From Mytilus galloprovincialis (Eukaryota; Mollusca; Bivalvia; Mytilida; Mytilidae): a stretch of 64,000 nucleotides of DNA. The stretch is from positions 95,802,416 to 95,866,415 of the forward strand of contig NC_134840.1 of assembly GCF_965363235.1 (NCBI RefSeq), in the 5' to 3' direction. Positions within the stretch are counted from its first letter, which is position 1; the number at the start of each line of letters is the position of its first letter. This document shows positions 43,557 through 51,956 of this stretch, one piece after another. Below the pieces are notes generated by a model that saw only the letters and a list, made by a program, of their open reading frames with translations, was not told the DNA's origin and did no database searches. A program made the translations under genes and the position numbers.

Positions 43557-43594
<38 letters not shown>

Positions 43595-43971
43595 TTATAG
43601 TTCCCAATGTATTTATAGCACTCTTAACTAATAATTATAAGTAAATTTAATTTGAGACCATTTTAATTCTTATTTGTAAACATATGCAGTTGTCTCTTAA
43701 AATTTTCTTACAACCCAGCATATATGAATTATTATATATCTTTTAAAACTTTATGATGACAATCCTATGAATTAATTATGATATTTGTCATTTAGTGATT
43801 ATTATAACCAAATTCAGTCATCTGTATATAATTATTTGTTTCCTTATGTTTTAAGGTGTACATAGTTGCTAAAACTATACCCTTTGGGTAGTGCTCCACA
43901 ATTAATGGGGGAATATACAAGAAACTGAACTGAAATCACTTGAAATGTATTAATCATAAAAGGGATAGTCA
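43219..43971. other. No gene seen; 31-nt poly(A) run
   Basis: AT-rich. The A tract at about 43558-43589 could be a retroposon tail, but no matching body is recognised. Confidence 0.3.
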
Positions 43972-44125
43972 CATAGGCGGATCCAGGGTGGGGGGCGCCC
44001 CCCCCCTTTTGTGGGAAAAATTTGGTTGATTATATAGGGAATCATTGAAGCATGACTGGAACGGGCCCCCCTTAGGTCAGTCAGCGCCCCCCCCCCCCTT
44101 ATGAAAAGTTCTGGATCCGACACTG
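43972..44125. mobile_element. hAT-like MITE (CATAGGCGGATCCAG), 5-bp TSD AGTCA
   Basis: Left end cataggcggatccag, inverse right end cagtgtcggatccag. agtca flanks both sides (43967-43971, 44126-44130). Interior has long C runs. Third copy of the family seen at 37021 and 39596. Confidence 0.85.
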
Positions 44126-44130
44126 AGTCA

Positions 44131-45242
44131 TGCAAATTATTGACCCTGTGCTCAGATGTTCAACTTCAATAAATTTATGTTGCGCGACTCTACTGTTTTT
44201 GTTTAAACCTATATCAACTTGTAATGATAACCTTCTATTTACCTACTGCCTTTTGACAACACATTAATTACACCATGACCCTTTAACACGTATATGCTAG
44301 CTGCATGTTGATGTTCTTTCAATGGTTGAAGTCGATAAAAAATACAAGCACTCATGGAGGCTGCCATTTTGGATGTTGTGGGTCAAAATATTATTTCGGA
44401 TACTATCGTTACTTTTCATAGAGTCTACGAAAAATCCAAAATGTTTCGAGTCTCTGACAGAAATCTGACATAAGAATTTTTACCATTGCGAAAACCCAGA
44501 CGTTTGATTTGTAAAATTCAAGCGTCTGGGTGATCGAGACTTCCCCTTTTCTAGTGCCATTAAAAAAATTCCCGACCTTTATCCCGGACGGCCTCTATTA
44601 AAAAGATACCTATTGTATTTCAAATCAGTGTGTTTTCGCCATGAACATGAATGAAGTATTTGTCCCTGGACATTAAGCAACCACTTATCAATTAACCATT
44701 ATATGATAATTATATGATATAGACAGTAATAAGTGGCTGAAAGTATGTATATAGCATGTCAAATAAGGAGAAAATGTACATGCGTTTGCTTTGTGTCTTG
44801 TACAGTATTATATCAATAATGAATAATGATTGTTCTGTATTTAATCATGATCCAGATTTTATATCAATTAGACTTTGACTTTGTTGATTTTTGTAATTGT
44901 AAAACTTTCCTACACTTTAAATCGATATGATTGTTTGTCATTTATTTCTTCGTTTACATGTGATACATATACATGCAAGTAAAATGTATTTAATGGCACA
45001 TGCACCTGTACGGAAATCTATACTAGCGCCACACAATTTTTTTTCTATATTTCTTCCAATATGTTTGCGTTATAACATACTCATAGTAGATCATAGTAGT
45101 GGAGTGACCAAGCTAACATTTTTTCATCTTTAATGGACCACCATACCTGCAGGTTAAAATATGACATTTTGGAAAGAGAAATGTTTATTCTTTAATTTTT
45201 GCCTGGTCGTAGAATTGAAACATGGTGCAATTTTTTGCAGAG
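44131..45242. other. No gene seen
   Basis: AT-rich. The phrase gcgtctgggtgatcgagact (44525) marks a dispersed repeat shared, inverted, with 36385. Confidence 0.3.
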
Positions 45243-45248
45243 GTTAGG

Positions 45249-46985
45249 AGTAGTAGGGACGGTTCAGTTTGATGCACCCCCAAAACACAGGGCGCTAGGG
45301 CGCTGACGTCATATGCGTATGCCCCGCCCCCAATATTATATATGGGCATATACTAGCCCTAATGACGTCAGCGGAAGTAAGGAAGATGAGTCACGACGGA
45401 TGGACGCAGGACCATATATGGACAGCAGGTCACGTGATCGTATCGAGGAACGTTAACTCTGGTACAGAATAAAGGGAAGCAACTCTGTATATATATATAT
45501 CTCGTGGAGTGACAATTCAACGAGGCAAGGTCACGTGATCGTATCGAGGAACTCTGATACAAAAAAGGGAAGCAACTCTTCATGATGTGAACATCAATCA
45601 CCGATTAATCGTATCGTGTTCGGGGCAAATAGAAAAAATACCAACGCAGATGTCAGTTTCATATATATTTATTACATTCATTCGTACAATGCAAGCAGTT
45701 TGTCGTCGTTACTCATCAAGTCTCTAGACGAAAAATCTTTCACAATGTCTTCCATGCTAATGTTTCTATATCTCATCTTCACGAAATGTACACAATAGAG
45801 TCCGCACGTATCGGATGATCCCGGTTGCACTTGAGTCGTACTGAATCTGTATTGAGGTCCATTGGCGATGAGCACGTTCCTGAAGCGACGAAGGTAATAC
45901 TCCGGAGAACGTCCGAACGAATCGAAAAATTCGACGGGTCCCTCTCGCGGGAAGTGGAACGCCACCCAGTGAATGCCCTTGCCGTCGCAGTCGTCCGTGT
46001 TGACGACGAAACTGCGGGGCCTGTTCGAGACTTCATCCGGCAGTTCATCGGCACAACACACGGTCGCCGGCAGGTCTTCGAGATAACACTCCAGTTCGTA
46101 TCCGTAGGTTCCCTCCACGCCGTCGTCTTCCGTTCTGCATCGTTTGACGGATGGTTCTTCGCCACAGTCCCTCTCTTGATGGATCTCGAGTCCCCGGGCG
46201 TGCGCAAATACCAGTCCGCATGCGCGGCAAGCCATCAGGTCCGATTCGCTTCCGACGTCTTCTTCTCCGAATTCCATGGTGTCCGATTCGCTTCCGGTGA
46301 AATCGACGTCTTCGTCCTCGGTTTCGGCGTCGTCCTCGCCTCCGCCCAAGACGTCGCTACGTAATCTCAAGTGTTCGGGTGTAGCGGCCTTCAGATCCAC
46401 CTGAAGGTATCCGAAGGGTCTCCTCGTGGCCTCTCGGAACGTTTGCATCAAGAGGTGTCTCTGACTCGGATACATCTGTCTACCTAGCGTGGCGACGGGC
46501 TGGCGATCGACTGGATTGTCGAAGAGGACCAGGTAGTGACAGTTTCTCCTCTGAGTCGGATCCTTCCCGAAATACAGGTTCTGATTCACAGCTACCACCG
46601 ACAGGTTACGATGATGCGATCCTTCCGTGAACAAGTCGTTGATGCGACGGTCTTTAGCCGAGGTCGACATCAGGTCGTCCAGCACGAGTAAGTTTCTGGT
46701 CCGTGCATCGAAGAAGTGATCGGCTTCCAACTCGGTCGGGATACCGCCAACGAATTCCACGGTGGGCACCACCGTCTTTCGAATCTCGTCGTAGAGGGGT
46801 TGCCATCGTCGGTACAGCCAGACGATCCTCTCCGGTACCGGGTTGCACGTGGATCTTCGCAATGCTTTCTTCACGAAAAACGTCTTGCCGCAGGAGGTCG
46901 GACCGGAGACGATCATGGTGAACGGGTGTTGAAAACGAAAACTTTCTTGCGTCGCATTTTGCGGTGGCGGCGGCGGCGGCGGCGA
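45249..46985 (-). repeat. Left inverted arm of the Polinton-type element
   Basis: Near-identical inverse of 47573-49309. Includes the terminal ~430 bp non-coding part (gcgctgacgtcatatgcgta, a ta run, duplicated aggtcacgtgatcgtatcga) and most of the ATPase-protease gene. Confidence 0.95.
45678..46916 (-). CDS. Polinton-type packaging ATPase/cysteine protease fusion, left-arm copy (412 aa)
   Basis: Begins MIVSGPTSCGKTFFVK, a Walker A motif; LLVLDDLMS is the Walker B-like strand and VVAVNQNLYF follows, as in the FtsK/HerA-type ATPases that package Polinton and related viral genomes. After an acidic linker and a CRACGLVFAHARGLEIHQER zinc-finger-like segment, the C-terminal part carries the adenain-type protease set: IHWVAFHF (His), EFFDSFG (Asp), DTCGLYCVHF (Cys). 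The two activities are fused. This copy starts inside the gene relative to the right-arm copy because the arm ends there. Fossil element. Confidence 0.85.
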   Translation of the reverse strand: MIVSGPTSCGKTFFVKKALRRSTCNPVPERIVWLYRRWQPLYDEIRKTVVPTVEFVGGIPTELEADHFFDARTRNLLVLDDLMSTSAKDRRINDLFTEGSHHRNLSVVAVNQNLYFGKDPTQRRNCHYLVLFDNPVDRQPVATLGRQMYPSQRHLLMQTFREATRRPFGYLQVDLKAATPEHLRLRSDVLGGGEDDAETEDEDVDFTGSESDTMEFGEEDVGSESDLMACRACGLVFAHARGLEIHQERDCGEEPSVKRCRTEDDGVEGTYGYELECYLEDLPATVCCADELPDEVSNRPRSFVVNTDDCDGKGIHWVAFHFPREGPVEFFDSFGRSPEYYLRRFRNVLIANGPQYRFSTTQVQPGSSDTCGLYCVHFVKMRYRNISMEDIVKDFSSRDLMSNDDKLLALYE

Positions 46986-47025
46986 TGGTTATAAGAGGAA
47001 GAGGATCGAATGCTTAATCAAAACC

Positions 47026-47448
47026 ATGGACGAGTTTTACTTATTCGTCAATAGTGGAGACTCGCTCCAACTTTTCCCCCAGAATAGGGGAGGACAGTTC
47101 AGAATACGTTTACCTAGATCACACTTAATGAAAGGAACGTGGGAGTGTGTTCTGTTGGAGATGACCTTTGTACCGGCTTTTGAAACGTCTACGCAGAGAA
47201 TGTACGTGTGTTGCGATCTGGTAAGGGATGAATCTTACGTCAGAGACACTTACCTGCCACTGCTTCAATCCGTAGCCATCAGAAAAGAAGAGACCACGGA
47301 GATAATTTTCGAGAGACCTCTCTACCTCGCGTCGAGGGGAGGCGAGATGGAAATATTAGAAATCACCTTGAGAGACGATCGACTTCGCGTGTGCCGTTGC
47401 AAAGATGATCACGTGTTCTGCTTGCTTCATTTCCGACAAAAGTTATAA
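47026..47448 (+). CDS. Polinton-type minor capsid (penton-like) protein, 140 aa
   Basis: Unique to the centre of the element. Starts MDEFYLFVNSGDSLQLFPQN and continues QFRIRLPRSHLMKGTWECVL and LEMTFVP. This opening, with a Phe/Pro-rich strand and a W-x-V-x-L-x-E strand, is the pattern I associate with the single jelly-roll minor capsid proteins of Polintons. It ends just inside the start of the following ATPase gene. Assignment is by pattern only and the protein is short, so moderate confidence. Fossil element. Confidence 0.6.
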   Translation: MDEFYLFVNSGDSLQLFPQNRGGQFRIRLPRSHLMKGTWECVLLEMTFVPAFETSTQRMYVCCDLVRDESYVRDTYLPLLQSVAIRKEETTEIIFERPLYLASRGGEMEILEITLRDDRLRVCRCKDDHVFCLLHFRQKL

Positions 47449-48880
47449 GAGGGAAAGTTCCACCCTCGAAGTGAGGATGGAGTGTCCTAGCTGTCAAAGA
47501 ATGTTTTCGAGAAGAGACGTCATGTTGAGGCATCATCGAAATAAGCATGGTACTGGCGTACCACCACCGCCACCGCCGCCGCCGCCACCGCCACCGCAAA
47601 ATGCGACGCAAGAAAGTTTTCGTTTTCAACACCCGTTCACCATGATCGTCTCCGGTCCGACCTCCTGCGGCAAGACGTTTTTCGTGAAGGAAGCATTGCG
47701 AAGATCCACGTGCAACCCGGTACCGGAGAGGATCGTCTGGCTGTACCGACGATGGCAACCCCTCTACGACGAGATTCGAAAGATGGTGGTGCCCACCGTG
47801 GAATTCGTTCGCGGTATCCCGACCGAGTTGGAAGCCGATCACTTCTTCGATGCACGGACCAGAAACTTACTCGTGCTGGACGACCTGATGTCGACCTCGG
47901 CTAAAGACCGTCGCATCAACGACTTGTTCACGGAAGGATCGCATCATCGTAACCTGTCGGTGGTAGCTGTGAATCAGAACCTGTATTTCGGGAAGGATCC
48001 GACTCAGAGGAGAAACTATCACTACCTGGTCCTCTTCGACAATCCAGTCGATCGCCAGCCCGTCGCCACGCTAGGTAGACAGATGTATCCGAGTCAGAGA
48101 CACCTCTTGATGCAAACGTTCCGAGAGGCCACGAGGAGACCCTTCGGATACCTTCAGGTGGATCTGAAGGCCGCTACACCCGAACACTTGAGATTACGTA
48201 GCGACGTCTTGGGCGGAGGCGAGGACGACGCCGAAGCCGAGGACGAAGACGTCGATTTCACCGGAAGCGAATCGGACACCATGGAATTCGGAGAAGAAGA
48301 CGTCGGAAGCGAATCGGACCTGATGGCTTGCCGCGCATGCGGACTGGTATTTGCGCACGCCCGGGGACTCGAGATCCATCAAGAGAGGGACTGTGGCGAA
48401 GAACCATCCGCCAAACGATGCAGAACGGAAGACGACGGCGTGGAGGGAACCTACGGATACGAACTGGAGTGTTATCTCGAAGACCTGCCGGCGACCGTGT
48501 GTTGTGCCGATGAACTGCCGGATGAAGTCTCGAACAGGCCCCGCAGTTTCGTCGTCAACACGGACGACTGCGACGGCAAGGGCATTCACTGGGTGGCGTT
48601 CCACTTCCCGCGAGAGGGACCCGTCGAATTTTTCGATTCGTTCGGACGTTCTCCGGAGTATTACCTTCGTCGCTTCAGGAACGTGCTCATCGCCAATGGA
48701 CCTCAATACAGATTCAGTACGACTCAAGTGCAACCGGGATCATCCGATACGTGCGGACTCTATTGTGTACATTTCGTGAAGATGAGATATAGAAACATTA
48801 GCATGGAAGACATTGTGAAAGATTTTTCGTCTAGAGACTTGATGAGTAACGACGACAAACTGCTTGCATTGTACGAATGA
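47405..48880 (+). CDS. Polinton-type zinc finger/packaging ATPase/cysteine protease, right-arm copy (up to 491 aa)
   Basis: The frame opens at 47405, but the ATG at 47477 (MECPSCQRMFSRRD) is the likelier start: it begins a C2H2 finger (CPSC, then HHRNKH) and avoids most of the overlap with the preceding gene. A run of about 12 prolines follows, then the ATPase (Walker A GPTSCGKT, LLVLDDLM), an acidic linker, a second Cys/His-rich motif (CRACGLVF) and the adenain-like protease (IHWVAFHF, FDSFG, DTCGLYCVHF). Such proteins package DNA and mature capsids in Polintons and related viruses. It ends with VKDFSSRDLMSNDDKLLALY and a stop at 48880. Fossil element. Confidence 0.85.
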   Translation: MITCSACFISDKSYKRESSTLEVRMECPSCQRMFSRRDVMLRHHRNKHGTGVPPPPPPPPPPPPQNATQESFRFQHPFTMIVSGPTSCGKTFFVKEALRRSTCNPVPERIVWLYRRWQPLYDEIRKMVVPTVEFVRGIPTELEADHFFDARTRNLLVLDDLMSTSAKDRRINDLFTEGSHHRNLSVVAVNQNLYFGKDPTQRRNYHYLVLFDNPVDRQPVATLGRQMYPSQRHLLMQTFREATRRPFGYLQVDLKAATPEHLRLRSDVLGGGEDDAEAEDEDVDFTGSESDTMEFGEEDVGSESDLMACRACGLVFAHARGLEIHQERDCGEEPSAKRCRTEDDGVEGTYGYELECYLEDLPATVCCADELPDEVSNRPRSFVVNTDDCDGKGIHWVAFHFPREGPVEFFDSFGRSPEYYLRRFRNVLIANGPQYRFSTTQVQPGSSDTCGLYCVHFVKMRYRNISMEDIVKDFSSRDLMSNDDKLLALYE

Positions 48881-49309
48881 ATGTAATAAATATATATGAA
48901 ACTGACATCTGCGTTGGTATTTTTTCTATTTGCCCCGAACACGATACGATTAATCGGTGATTGATGTTCACATCATGAAGAGTTGCTTCCCTTTTTTGTA
49001 TCAGAGTTCCTCGATACGATCACGTGACCTTGCCTCGTTGAATTGTCACTCCACGAGATATATATATATACAGAGTTGCTTCCCTTTATTCTGTACCAGA
49101 GTTAACGTTCCTCGATACGATCACGTGACCTGCTGTCCATATATGGTCCTGCGTCCATCCGTCGTGACTCATCTTCCTTACTTCCGCTGACGTCATTAGG
49201 GCTAGTATATGCCCATATATAATATTGGGGGCGGGGCATACGCATATGACGTCAGCGCCCTAGCGCCCTGTGTTTTGGGGGTGCATCAAACTGAACCGTC
49301 CCTACTACT
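47573..49309 (+). repeat. Right inverted arm of the Polinton-type element
   Basis: Inverse copy of the left arm; the boundary falls in the proline-coding ccaccgccgcc run at about 47560-47597. Confidence 0.95.
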
Positions 49310-49315
49310 GTTAGG

Positions 49316-49830
49316 GATTGAGTTTTTCACTATTGTCAATTTATTTCACAAGAGGTTATAAAAAGTCTCCAAATATCTGAATTGATACTAAACAAGAAAT
49401 TCATAATGAAATAAACTGTAATACTTCATTTTCAACTTTATTAGAAAAAAATGAAACCACCAAATGCACATTTTATAGGGAAATCAGACTAGCAACAAAA
49501 TGGAAGATGGAACAACCGAATCTCAATTAATTTTTTTTCACATTGCATGTACTTCTAAAGATATATTTCTGAATTTTACGGCATTCATAAAAAGAATCCA
49601 TTCATAAAAAGTCAATTTGTTTTTTCTTGCTTTGATGTAAATTTATTGCCAGTCACAAATATTTCACAAGGCACTGATTAAATCAAATGAGTTTAATGAT
49701 GGACTAAAGTTTCAGCGTTTATTCTAGCTCTATGAATTATTTAGGTTTTATGTGCCTTTGCACACATGGACCACTTAGAAAGAGTGGTTGTATGGGTTAA
49801 CAAACAAAGGGCATGACAACTTTCAAAAAC
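49316..49830. other. No gene seen
   Basis: AT-rich flank of the Polinton-type element. Confidence 0.3.
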
Positions 49831-49836
49831 TTGACA

Positions 49837-50345
49837 TCAGTCGTCGTTTTCATCGTCGTCTTCTTCCAATATTGCTCGGTAAGTTAAATAATTTCTACAA
49901 CCATCAGACCCTTCACATGAAGAAATATTGATATACGCGGATTTCTGTTGGTTGCATACACATGTAGTTGTTATTGCAAGCTGTTTTCCTTTGTCCGTAT
50001 ACGTACAAACAACGTCTTGAAGGGACTCTACTGACATAGGTCCCCCAAAGAAAACCGAGAGCAAACCGTGTTCACCCTCTTACCAATCAGAATCTTTGGA
50101 AGTATGCTCACTGGTTTAGCAATATGAGAGTTTATCTAAACTTGCGTGTAGGATGTGCTGTAAAAACCGTGTTTTCACCTGGATGAATTTTCACAAGACT
50201 GGCATCCTTTGTGGCGGCAAACTCCACCCTTAGCTTGTTTAGATCATCGTGAAGATACCTGTACTTTCCCTTCGGATCATACAATGAGGCGATAAATGCA
50301 TTTCCAGTGTTAACGGCGATTCCTTATCTCCCGTTTGGAAACTTA
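49837..50345 (-). pseudogene. Decayed coding remnant, product not recognised
   Basis: On the minus strand two protein-like stretches lie close together: VNTGNAFIASLYDPKGKYRY, followed by RVEFAATKDASLVKIHPGEN (about 50310-50110), and a 75-codon frame with FFGGPMSVESLQDVVCTYTD, CVCNQQKSAYINISSCEG and the acidic end EEDDDENDD (50064-49837). Composition and codon pattern look like real protein, but they lie in different frames and no single open frame joins them. It is a broken relic of something I cannot name. A host gene or an old element are both possible. Confidence 0.45.
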
Positions 50346-50510
50346 TCGGATTTGGCACAACTTTTTTGAATTTTTGTCCCCAATGCTCTTCAACTTTATA
50401 CTTGTTTGGCTTTCCAACTATTTTGATCTGAGCGTCACTGATGAGTCTTAAGTAGACGAAACGTGCCTCTGGCGTATCAAGTTATAAGCTTTGTATACCT
50501 TTGATAAATA
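50340..50510 (+). mobile_element. Hammerhead-bearing retroelement fragment
   Basis: cggatttggcacaacttttt, ccccaatgctcttcaacttt, then the hammerhead at 50432-50475, then tttgtatacctttgataaat. The same order is seen, more decayed, at 50955-51090. From memory this repeat is common in mussels and linked with Penelope-like elements. Confidence 0.65.
50432..50475 (+). ncRNA. Type I hammerhead ribozyme motif (stem III weakened)
   Basis: Stem I GCGTCA (50432-50437) pairs fully with TGGCGT (50470-50475), with two G-U pairs. Core CTGATGA is at 50438-50444, stem II GTCT/AGAC at 50445-50448 and 50454-50457, GAA at 50458-50460. The A461-T468 pair closes a very short stem III and the predicted cleavage base is C50469. 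Stem III has lost one pair relative to the palindromic form expected. Tiny stem III hammerheads of this kind are known from Penelope-like elements and metazoan retrozymes. Confidence 0.75.
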
Positions 50511-50954
50511 TTGTCATTTACAAAATTCAATTATGTGTCACAAAAGTCAATTTTGTCAACACAAAATAAACACAAAACTGAATTTTGTCATGACAAAAAT
50601 GAATTTTTAAAATCAATCCAAATTCTATCTTACTTTTGAGATATAGTTTTTCAAATGTGACATCATTTTTGTGATGTTTCAGAAATTCATGTGACGTAAT
50701 TTTTGCACCTTTTCACCATTCGTATGTGACGTCATTTTTTATAATTTTTTGCGTTGAGGCCTGGACTAAGTCGGGTGTGTCTATTTTTCTGTGTTGGTCT
50801 TTGCATTATGCATTCGGGTTTTGTTTTCTGTAATTAGTTAATAACTTCAGTTTCATTATGTATATCTTTTATATTCATTTGATAAAATTTACTGTTTGCA
50901 TAGCATAAATTGTTCTAAATAATAAGGATGTTCTTATCCCAAGCATAAAAACAT
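50511..50954. repeat. AT-rich repeat with AAAATTCAATTTTG palindromes
   Basis: 50512-50610 and 51660-51845 share acaaaattcaattttgtg and gacaaaaat phrases that are variants of one palindrome. They probably belong to one element interrupted by the ribozyme-bearing element at 50955-51659. Confidence 0.5.
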
Positions 50955-51659
50955 AGCCGTATTTGACACAACCTTTTTCAACTTTTGATCTTCAGTGCTG
51001 TACAACTTTGTACTTTTTTTCACTTTCGATCTTTTATATCTGGGCGTCACTGGTGCGTCTTGTGTGGAAGAGGCGCGTTTTTGGCGTATTGAATTTTAAA
51101 CCTGATGCCTTTTGTTATCTATCAATCATGTGTTTCTTTGTCTAATACGTTCTCCTATTTATTTGTATTGTAGTCCTGTAATATTATGTTGTCATTTCAA
51201 AGTTATATTTAACATTGCTATTAAAGTGCGAGGTTTGGCATACCATAAAACCAGGTTCAACCCACCATATTTTTATCTTTAAAAATGTCCTGTACAAAGT
51301 CAGGAAAATGGCCATTGTTATATTATAGTTCGTTTGTTGTGTGTGTAACATTTTAACGTTGTGTTTCCGTTGTGTCGTTTGTTTTCTCTTATATTTGAGT
51401 GTGAATTCACATTACTATAAGACGTGTCACGGTACTTTTCTATCCCCAATTCATGTATTTGGTTTTGGTGTTATATTTTTTATTCTCATCGGATTTTGTC
51501 TAATGCTTAGTTCGTTTATGTTTGTGTTACATTTTAATGTTGTGTCGTTGTTCTCCTCTTATATTTAATGCGTTTCCCTCAGTTTTAGTTTGTTATCCCA
51601 ATTTTGTTTTTTGTCCATAGATTTACGAGATTTGAACAGCGGAATACTGCTGTTGCCTT
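50955..51659 (+). mobile_element. Hammerhead-headed short retroelement (decayed ribozyme plus tail)
   Basis: Begins with gacacaacctttttcaactt, has a decayed hammerhead at 51044-51087 (gcgtcactggtgcg ... ttggcgta), then a ~570-bp tail. The tail includes gcgaggtttggcataccata, aaaccaggttcaacccacca and the end gaacagcggaatactgctgt, tgcctttatt. The tail matches 61408-61953 and, inverse, 57603-57950. Encodes no protein. Confidence 0.65.
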
Positions 51660-51950
51660 TATTTGTCATTACAAAATTCAATTTTGTGTTTATTTTGTGA
51701 CAAAAATAACTTTTGTCCACTGAAAGATAATTTTGTATGACAAAATTTTAAATGGTATGCTACAAATTTTGTTAAACTGAACTCATTTTTGGTGAACAAA
51801 ACTCACTTTTGTCCATACAAAATTGAATTTCGAGTACAAAACCACAAGAGTCCCATTCGGTGCCCCGTAGTTGCCACGTTCAAGAAATTTTAGGAAGAGA
51901 ATCATGAACATTTATTTAGGCTTTATTTCTGTAGAAATACTAGTATTTAT
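51660..51950. repeat. Second half of the AAAATTCAATTTTG repeat
   Basis: Dense in tacaaaattcaattttgtg, gacaaaattttaaat and acaaaattgaatttcg variants; see 50511-50954. Confidence 0.5.
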
Positions 51951-51956
51951 CAATGA

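Larger units (their letters stand above)
45249..49309. mobile_element. Compact palindromic Polinton/Maverick-type element, 6-bp TSD GTTAGG
   Basis: Ends agtagtagggacggttcagt and its inverse, flanked by gttagg on both sides (45243-45248, 49310-49315). An AG terminus and a 6-bp duplication are Polinton features. The element is 4.06 kb. Inverted arms 45249-46985 and 47573-49309 (~1.74 kb each) enclose a ~590-bp unique centre. The arms encode a packaging ATPase joined to an adenovirus-type cysteine protease, and the centre encodes a capsid-type protein. DNA polymerase B, integrase and major capsid genes are absent, so it cannot move by itself. Treated as a fossil: it looks whole at both ends, its long frames are open, and the arms are almost identical, so it or its arms are young. 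Its GC content is far above the flanks. Confidence 0.9.

Noticed and set aside
43558-43589. Poly(A) run as a processed pseudogene tail
   Set aside because: No gene-like sequence or target-site duplication upstream on either strand.
45825-46364. Antisense open frames opposite the ATPase-protease genes (also 48194-48733, 45779-46207, 48351-48779)
   Set aside because: GC-rich coding sequence produces shadow frames; the sense frames carry all recognisable motifs.
51044-51087. Functional hammerhead at 51044 (and 61363)
   Set aside because: Core bases are changed in both, so they are reported only as decayed copies.
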